Assembly (NCBI GenBank): GCA_007119835.1
Contig: SKOX01000358.1
Coordinates: forward strand, 1-5,343
DNA: 5,343 nucleotides
From: Paracoccaceae bacterium
GTDB taxonomy: Bacteria; Pseudomonadota; Alphaproteobacteria; Rhodobacterales; Rhodobacteraceae
Direction of reading: 5' to 3'
Shown: positions 1 to 5,343 of the stretch, in pieces
How positions within the stretch are numbered: position 1 is the first letter of the stretch
Layout of the letters: every line of letters starts with the position of its first letter
Notes under the pieces: model-generated
Seen by the model: the letters and a program-made list of their open reading frames with translations, nothing else
Databases searched by the model: none
What the model was told of the DNA's origin: nothing
Translations under genes and position numbers: made by a program

Positions 1-293
1 AGCGCCGCCTCGGCACCCTCGTAGAGCCGGGTGTGGTGGGCGACGGCGCGAGCGTAATGCTCGAGCAGCCGCGGGTAGAGCGCCTCCACGAGCGCCTCGT
101 CCACCCCCTGCCCCGCCCGCTCGAGGCCGAGCCGCAGCATCGGGCGGCCGCCGCGCAGCGCCGTCGCCTCGTCCTGGCCGGTGGCGAGCTCGCCCGCGAT
201 GCCGGCCTCGCGCAGCGTCGCGTTCGCCGCGGCGATCAGGTCGCCCGAGGTGTCGGCCAGTGTGCCGTCGAGATCGAAGATCGCCGTGCGCAT
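1..293 (-). CDS. HAD-family phosphatase, phosphoglycolate phosphatase-like (partial, N-terminal part)
   Basis: Only the first 97 residues are in the window; the gene runs off the left edge. The protein begins MRTAIFDLDGTLADTS, which holds HAD motif I (D7-L-D9-G-T). D7 is the expected phosphoryl-accepting nucleophile and D9 the general acid/base. From about residue 15 onward the sequence is helical and rich in Ala, Leu and Arg, as expected for the alpha-helical cap (C1) of subfamily IA enzymes such as Gph. Gph hydrolyses 2-phosphoglycolate in the cytoplasm. Motifs II to IV lie outside the window, so substrate specificity cannot be read here. The ATG at 291-293 is chosen because motif I falls at the usual distance from the N-terminus and GGGAGG (298-303) sits 4 nt upstream. 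The gene is divergent from glmU with a 136-bp gap. HAD identity is secure; the phosphoglycolate role is inferred from style and from the glmU neighbourhood. Another HAD-IA hydrolase is possible. Confidence 0.85.
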   Translation of the reverse strand, partial: MRTAIFDLDGTLADTSGDLIAAANATLREAGIAGELATGQDEATALRGGRPMLRLGLERAGQGVDEALVEALYPRLLEHYARAVAHHTRLYEGAEAA

Positions 294-328
294 CGCGCCT
301 CCCGTGGTCCGCCGCCTCCTGCCACATC

Positions 329-350
329 CCGGGCGCGATGCGAAGCCCGG
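329..350. repeat. Inverted repeat, 6-bp stem with 10-nt loop, in the leader of the HAD gene
   Basis: CCGGGC (329-334) and GCCCGG (345-350) are exact reverse complements around a 10-nt loop. Read on the minus strand this would lie in the 5' untranslated part of the HAD gene if transcription starts upstream of it. No T-run follows on either strand, so it is not a typical terminator. In DNA this GC-rich a 6-bp match can arise by chance. Confidence 0.3.
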
Positions 351-368
351 AAAGCAAACCAAGACCGC

Positions 369-389
369 AGGCCAGCCTTGCGCTGGCCT
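369..389. repeat. Perfect 8-bp inverted repeat with 5-nt loop upstream of glmU
   Basis: AGGCCAGC (369-376) and GCTGGCCT (382-389) are exact reverse complements around the loop CTTGC. The repeat lies about 40 nt before the glmU ATG and overlaps the weak -35 candidate at 378-383. It could be an operator-like site, a leader hairpin, or a chance match. No T-run follows on either strand, which argues against an intrinsic terminator. Confidence 0.45.
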
Positions 390-429
390 CCGCCGCTGCT
401 ACAGCTTGCCGAAAGCCTCCGGGGGACGC

Positions 430-1784
430 ATGCCGAACGCCGTCATCCTTCTCGCCGCGGGTCAGGGCACGCGGATGCGCTCGGACCTGCCCAAGGTCCT
501 GCACCCGCTCGCCGGCGCGCCGCTGCTGCACCATGCGCTCGCCACGGCCGCGTCGCTCGATCCCGACCGGCTGATCGTCGTCACCGGGCACGGCGGCGCG
601 GCGGTGGGCGAGGCCGCGCTCGACTTCGACCCGACGATCCGCCTGGTCGAGCAGGCCGAGCAGAAGGGCACCGCGCACGCCGTCCTGCAGGCCGCGCCGG
701 CGCTCGAAGGCTTCGAGGGCGACGTCTTCGTGCTCTTCGCCGACACGCCGCTGATCCGGCCCGAGACGCTCGAGCGGATGCGCGCGAGCCGGCGGGAGGG
801 CGCATCGGCGATCACCGTGCTCGGCTTCCACGCCGCCGAGCCCGGCGCCTACGGCCGGCTGATCCGCGCCCCCGACGGCAGCCTCGAGGCGATCGTCGAG
901 GCGGCCGAGGCGAGCCCGGCGCAACTCGCCGAGACCCTGTGCAACTCGGGCCTGATGGCGGCGGACGCGGGCACGCTCCTCGACCTGCTGGGCGCGGTGC
1001 GCGCCGACAACGCCAAGGGCGAGTACTACCTGACCGACGTCGTCGCGCTCGCCCGCGCGCGCGGCCTCGCAACCGCCGTCATCGCCTGCGGCGAGGCCGA
1101 GACCCTCGGCGTCAACTCCCGCGCCGACCTCGCCGCCGCGGAGGCCGCCTTCCAGGCCCGGGCGCGGGCGGAGGCGATGGCGAACGGCGTGACGCTGACC
1201 GCGCCCGAGACGGTGTTCTTCGCCCACGACACCCATGTCGGTCGCGACGTGACGATCGCGCCCAACGTCGTCTTCGGCCCGGGCGTCACGGTGGAGACCG
1301 ACGCCCGGATCGAGGCGTTCTGCCACCTCGAGGGCTGCCACGTCTCGGCCGGCGCGATCGTCGGCCCGTTCGCGCGGCTGAGGCCCGGCACGGAGGTCGG
1401 CGACGGCGCGCGCGTCGGCAACTTCGTCGAGGTGAAGAACGCCGTCCTCGCCTCGGGCGCCAAGGCGAACCACCTCGCCTATATCGGCGACACGGAGGTG
1501 GGCGAGCGCGCCAACGTCGGCGCCGGCACCATCACCTGCAACTACGACGGCGTGTCGAAACACCGCACCGAGATCGGGCCGCGCGCCTTCATCGGCTCGA
1601 ACACCGCGCTCGTCGCCCCCGTCCGGGTCGGCGCCGACGCGGTGGTCGGCGCGGGCTCGACGATCACCCGGGACGTGGCGCCGGGCGATCTCGCCGTGGC
1701 CCGCGCGCGGCAGGAGGCGAAGCCCGGCCTCGGGGCGAAGCTCATGGAGCGGCTGCGCGCCGCCAAGCGGAAGGTCAGCGACTG

Positions 1785-1785
<1 letters not shown>
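430..1785 (+). CDS. glmU: Bifunctional GlmU: GlcNAc-1-P uridyltransferase / glucosamine-1-P acetyltransferase
   Basis: GlmU catalyses the last two cytoplasmic steps to UDP-GlcNAc: acetyl-CoA-dependent acetylation of glucosamine-1-phosphate, then uridylyl transfer from UTP. It has 451 residues, close to the 456 of E. coli. The N-terminal Rossmann-like domain (about 1-230) carries LAAGQGTRM (8-16) with K22 of the PK motif, Q75 and GT (80-81) of the uracil-binding loop, D105 in FADTPL (Mg binding), YGR (141-143), E157, N172 and N229. The C-terminal left-handed beta-helix (about 250-430) shows hexapeptide repeats. It also has R318 in RLRPG, K336, the likely catalytic H348, Y351 in YIGD, N371-Y372 in GAGTITCNYDG, S390 and R425. 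The open frame continues upstream to 181, but ATG 430 places the nucleotide-binding motif at the normal distance from the start. The loop after E157 reads AAEAS instead of the usual HKDA type. The TGA shares one base with the glmS ATG. Confidence 0.98.
1769..1774 (+). promoter_or_regulatory. Shine-Dalgarno-like site for glmS inside the glmU 3' end
   Basis: GGAAGG lies 10 nt before the glmS ATG at 1785, within the last codons of glmU. With the one-base stop/start overlap TGATG it supports re-initiation or coupled translation of glmS after glmU. It also supports ATG 1785 as the glmS start, because residue 2 must be Cys. Confidence 0.5.
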
Positions 1786-3605
<1,820 letters not shown>

Positions 3606-3609
3606 CCGC

Positions 3610-3628
3610 GCCGCCCGCTTGCGGCTTT
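3610..3628 (+). terminator. Weak terminator-like hairpin just after glmS
   Basis: GCCGC (3610-3614) pairs with GCGGC (3621-3625) around a 6-nt loop and is followed by TTT, beginning 5 nt after the glmS TAG. The stem is short and the T-run is only three bases, so it is a weak intrinsic-terminator candidate. The stronger hairpins downstream may do the work instead. Confidence 0.3.
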
Positions 3629-3663
3629 CATACAGGCAGAAACCCTATCGGGCAGGACCGGGG

Positions 3664-3683
3664 CCCCCGCCAACGGGCGGGGG
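3664..3683. terminator. GC-rich hairpin 1 between convergent glmS and der
   Basis: CCCCCGCC (3664-3671) and GGCGGGGG (3676-3683) are exact reverse complements around the tetraloop AACG, giving a very stable 8-bp stem 58 nt after the glmS stop. There is no T-run on either strand. It may act as a terminator aided by Rho, or as a 3'-end stabilising structure. The placement between two convergent genes supports a 3'-end role; the mechanism is inference. Confidence 0.5.
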
Positions 3684-3693
3684 AACATGTCGC

Positions 3694-3709
3694 GCGGCCA
3701 ACAGGCCGC
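3694..3709. repeat. GC-rich hairpin 2 between convergent glmS and der
   Basis: GCGGCC (3694-3699) and GGCCGC (3704-3709) pair perfectly around the tetraloop AACA. It lies 10 nt after hairpin 1 and 8 nt before hairpin 3, so the three form a row of stem-loops. It is the shortest stem of the three and could be chance in such GC-rich DNA. Confidence 0.35.
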
Positions 3710-3717
3710 TCCGCCAA

Positions 3718-3740
3718 GGACCCGCGGCCCCCGCGGGTCC
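3718..3740. terminator. GC-rich hairpin 3, perfect 10-bp stem, likely 3'-end signal for der and glmS
   Basis: GGACCCGCGG (3718-3727) and CCGCGGGTCC (3731-3740) are exact reverse complements around the loop CCC. On the minus strand the hairpin begins 31 nt after the der stop and is followed by TTGG, so only two T bases follow. On the plus strand it is followed by GCTGCC. This is the longest perfect inverted repeat I found in the convergent gap. A shared, bidirectional transcription end is the most likely role, though a canonical U-tail is missing. Confidence 0.55.
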
Positions 3741-3771
3741 GCTGCCTCCACCCCTCGCGATGCCCCGGGCC

Positions 3772-5199
3772 TCACCGCCGCCGGCGGCGGTGCTTGTCGA
3801 GGGTGGTCGGCCGCGACGTCCGGCGGTCGCGGTACGGGTTGTCGCCGCCGCGCACCAGGAGCCGCACCGGCGTGCCCGGCAGGTCGAAGTCGCGCCTCAG
3901 CCCGCCGACGAGGAACCGCCGGTAGTCCTCGGGCAGCGCCTCGGGCAGGGAGGCGAAGACGACGAAGGTCGGCGGCCGGCTCTTGGCCTGGGTCATGTAG
4001 CGCAGGCGGATGCGCCGCCCTCCGGGCGCCGGCGGCGGGTGGGCCGCGACCTGCTCGGCGAGCCATGAGTTCAGCCGCGCCGTCGGCACGCGCCTGTTCC
4101 ACACGGCATGCGCCTTCGCCACCGCGTCGCGCAGCCGGTCGATGCCGCGCCCGGTCAGCGCCGAGACCGCGACCACGGGGACGCCGCGCAGCTGCGGCAG
4201 CGACCGCTCGACGCCGGCCTCGAGGGCGGCGAGGGTGGCGCGCCGGTCGGTGGCGCGGTCCCACTTGTTGACCGCGACGACGACGGCGCGGCCTTCGCGC
4301 TCGGCGAGGTCGGCGATGCGCAGGTCCTGGCTCTCGAGCGGCGCCTCGACGTCGAGGAGCACGACCACGACCTCGGCGAAGCGGATGGCGCGGAGCGCGT
4401 CGCCGACCGAGAGCTTCTCGAGCTTCTCCTGGACCTTCGCCTTGCGGCGCATGCCGGCGGTGTCGAAGATCCGGATGGGCAGCCCGCCCCAGTCGGCGGT
4501 GACCGCGATCGCGTCGCGGGTGATCCCGGCCTCGGGACCGGTCAGCAGGCGGTCCTCGCCGAGGATGGCGTTGACCAGCGTCGACTTGCCGGCGTTCGGC
4601 CGCCCGACCACGGCGATCTGGACCGGCCGGTCCGGCGCGCCCTCGTCCTCGGGCGCCTCCGCGTCGGCCGCCTCCGGGGCCGCCCCGGGGACGGCCACGG
4701 CGAGGGCGTCGGCCGCCTCGCGCAGGGCGTGGTGGAGATCCTCGAGCCCCTCGCCGTGCTCGGCCGAGAGCGGGATCGGCTCGCCGAAACCCAGGCCCCA
4801 CGCCTCGATGACGCCCGGCTCGCCGGCCCGGCCCTCGGCCTTGTTCGCGGCGAGGAGCACCCGGGCGCCGCGCCGGCGCAGGAGCTCGGCCACCGCCTCG
4901 TCGGTGGCGGTGACGCCGGCGCGGGCGTCGATCAGGAAGAGCACGATGTCGGCGAGGTCGACCGCGCGCTCGGTCAGCGCCCGCATCCGGCCCTGGAGGC
5001 TGGCCGCGTCCGCCTCCTCGAGCCCGGCCGTGTCGACGACGGCGAAGCGCAGGCCGCCGAGCCGGCCCTCGCCCTCGCGCAGGTCGCGGGTCACGCCGGG
5101 GCTGTCGTCGACCAGCGCGAGGCGGCGGCCGACCAGCCGGTTGAACAGCGTCGACTTGCCGACATTCGGGCGACCGACGATGGCGAGCGTGAAGGACAT
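3772..5199 (-). CDS. der: Der (EngA): double-Era-like GTPase for 50S ribosome assembly
   Basis: Der is an essential GTPase that binds the large ribosomal subunit and helps its maturation. It has 475 residues, against 490 in E. coli. GTPase domain 1 has P-loop GRPNVGKST (9-17), VTRD (36-39), DTAG (56-59), G4 as NKAE (119-122) and SAEHGEG (145-151). An acidic Ala/Pro/Glu/Asp-rich linker covers about 171-190. GTPase domain 2 has GRPNAGKST (199-207), ITRD (226-229), DTAG (246-249), NKWD (311-314) and SALTGRG (346-352). The KH-like domain (about 368-458) includes the conserved [10 protein letters not shown] and [10 protein letters not shown] segments. The protein ends in His plus five Arg. The start at 5199 is chosen because [12 protein letters not shown] sets the P-loop at the usual distance and GAGG (5204-5207) lies 4 nt upstream; a longer frame from 5229 would add ten non-conserved residues. 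It lies 66 bp downstream of the bamB-like gene, in the same direction, so co-transcription is likely. It converges on glmS. Confidence 0.98.
   Translation of the reverse strand: MSFTLAIVGRPNVGKSTLFNRLVGRRLALVDDSPGVTRDLREGEGRLGGLRFAVVDTAGLEEADAASLQGRMRALTERAVDLADIVLFLIDARAGVTATDEAVAELLRRRGARVLLAANKAEGRAGEPGVIEAWGLGFGEPIPLSAEHGEGLEDLHHALREAADALAVAVPGAAPEAADAEAPEDEGAPDRPVQIAVVGRPNAGKSTLVNAILGEDRLLTGPEAGITRDAIAVTADWGGLPIRIFDTAGMRRKAKVQEKLEKLSVGDALRAIRFAEVVVVLLDVEAPLESQDLRIADLAEREGRAVVVAVNKWDRATDRRATLAALEAGVERSLPQLRGVPVVAVSALTGRGIDRLRDAVAKAHAVWNRRVPTARLNSWLAEQVAAHPPPAPGGRRIRLRYMTQAKSRPPTFVVFASLPEALPEDYRRFLVGGLRRDFDLPGTPVRLLVRGGDNPYRDRRTSRPTTLDKHRRRRR
3773..3792. repeat. Perfect 20-bp palindrome across the der stop codon
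   Basis: The sequence from 3773 to 3792 equals its own reverse complement. On the minus strand it reads CAC CGC CGC CGG CGG CGG followed by TG of the TGA, encoding the His-Arg5 tail. Because CGC and CGG codons are arranged symmetrically, the end of the mRNA coding region could fold into a hairpin with about 8 base pairs. It may be a by-product of an Arg run in GC-rich DNA. Confidence 0.6.
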
Positions 5200-5203
5200 C
5201 GTG

Positions 5204-5207
5204 CCTC
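5204..5207 (-). promoter_or_regulatory. Shine-Dalgarno-like GAGG for der
   Basis: On the minus strand GAGG precedes the ATG at 5199 by 4 nt. The spacing is short, but together with the position of the P-loop it favours this start over the ATG at 5229. Upstream of it, a 7-bp unit GCGACGG occurs twice in tandem on the plus strand (5208-5221). No promoter could be recognised in the 66-bp gap up to the bamB-like gene, consistent with read-through from upstream. Confidence 0.4.
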
Positions 5208-5265
5208 GCGACGGGCGACGGGCGCGCAACCGCGCCGACGCGGCCCGTGTTAGCCCCTCGCGGCG

Positions 5266-5343
5266 CTATTGGAAAGCGTGCAGCCGACCGTCGGTGGTGA
5301 CGACGAACATCGCCCCGCCGGCGACCGCAGGGCCGGCCGCCGC
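5266..5343 (-). CDS. bamB: BamB-like outer-membrane assembly lipoprotein (partial, C-terminal 25 residues)
   Basis: An open frame enters from the right edge on the minus strand and ends at TAG (5266-5268). The visible residues end in PAVAGGAMFVVTTDGRLHAFQ. A G-x-(L/M)-(F/Y)-V-x-T-x-D-G-x-L-x-A-F pattern is typical of the last blade of PQQ-like beta-propellers, the fold of BamB (YfgL). BamB is the periplasm-facing lipoprotein of the BAM complex that inserts beta-barrel proteins into the outer membrane. In many Proteobacteria, E. coli included, bamB lies directly upstream of der, which matches here (66-bp gap, same strand). The signal peptide, lipobox and most of the propeller are outside the window. 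Another PQQ-repeat protein cannot be excluded from 25 residues. Confidence 0.72.
   Translation of the reverse strand, partial: AAAGPAVAGGAMFVVTTDGRLHAFQ

Larger units (their letters stand above)
294..429. promoter_or_regulatory. Divergent intergenic region between the HAD phosphatase gene and glmU
   Basis: This 136-bp gap must hold the start signals for both divergent genes unless transcription enters from elsewhere. The bases around 351-365 are the least GC-rich part. For glmU the best sigma70-like candidate is TTGCGC (378-383), a 16-nt spacer, and TACAGC (400-405) preceded by TGC, an extended -10 form. Each hexamer matches the consensus at only three of six positions, so this is weak. Just before the glmU ATG is a G-rich GGGGGA (421-426), a poor but possible Shine-Dalgarno. 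No convincing promoter for the minus-strand gene was found. Two inverted repeats in this gap are listed separately. Confidence 0.3.

Noticed and set aside
181..429. N-terminal extension of GlmU in the same frame
   Set aside because: It has no GlmU-like sequence, and it runs into the divergent HAD coding region. ATG 430 gives the normal N-terminus.
33..1784. Open frame in phase with glmS extending far upstream of its ATG
   Set aside because: It overlaps glmU in another frame and encodes an Arg/Ala/Gly-rich low-complexity protein. GlmS must start at MCGIVG for its N-terminal Cys, so the extension is a by-product of few stop codons in GC-rich DNA.
1700..1784. Possible glmS ribozyme or sRNA-target leader before glmS
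   Set aside because: There is no intergenic space; the stretch encodes the conserved C-terminal part of GlmU.
5200..5229. Ten-residue N-terminal extension of Der starting at 5229
   Set aside because: The added residues are not Der-like, and a GAGG site precedes the ATG at 5199, which gives the standard start of the P-loop domain.
4108..5253. Plus-strand open frame of about 381 codons opposite der
   Set aside because: It is an antisense shadow of der; the translation is low-complexity with no known motif, while der has full conserved motifs on the other strand.

Overview
The window is very GC-rich throughout, including third codon positions, and reads as a stretch of core chromosome from an alphaproteobacterium. 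Rhodobacterales or a close relative seems most likely. This rests on three things: a phosphoglycolate-phosphatase-like HAD gene divergent from glmU-glmS, a Der protein with the NKAE form of the first G4 motif, and a bamB-like gene directly upstream of der. The taxonomic call is inference from gene order and protein style, not from a search.

Layout: (1) 1-293, minus strand: the first 97 codons of a HAD phosphatase that runs off the left edge. (2) 294-429: a divergent intergenic region with two inverted repeats and at best a weak promoter candidate for glmU. (3) 430-1785, plus strand: complete glmU. (4) 1785-3605, plus strand: complete glmS, whose ATG shares one base with the glmU TGA. (5) 3606-3771: a convergent intergenic region with a run of GC-rich hairpins that probably ends transcription from both sides. 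(6) 3772-5199, minus strand: complete der (engA). (7) 5266-5343, minus strand: the last 25 codons of what looks like bamB, upstream of der and in the same direction.

How the genes work together: GlmS makes glucosamine-6-phosphate from fructose-6-phosphate and glutamine. GlmM, not in this window, converts it to glucosamine-1-phosphate. GlmU then acetylates and uridylylates that to UDP-GlcNAc, the precursor of peptidoglycan and lipid A. The glmU-glmS pair therefore encodes the first and last enzymes of the route as a tightly coupled two-gene unit. On the other strand, a bamB-der pair links an outer-membrane assembly lipoprotein with a 50S ribosome-assembly GTPase, an arrangement also found in other Proteobacteria.

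I see no mobile element, CRISPR array, tRNA, rRNA, phage gene or undescribed system. All four main genes look intact over the visible part, with their key residues present. The points worth a second look are small: the hairpin cluster between glmS and der, a perfect palindrome spanning the der stop codon, a leader hairpin before glmU, and the one-base glmU/glmS overlap.
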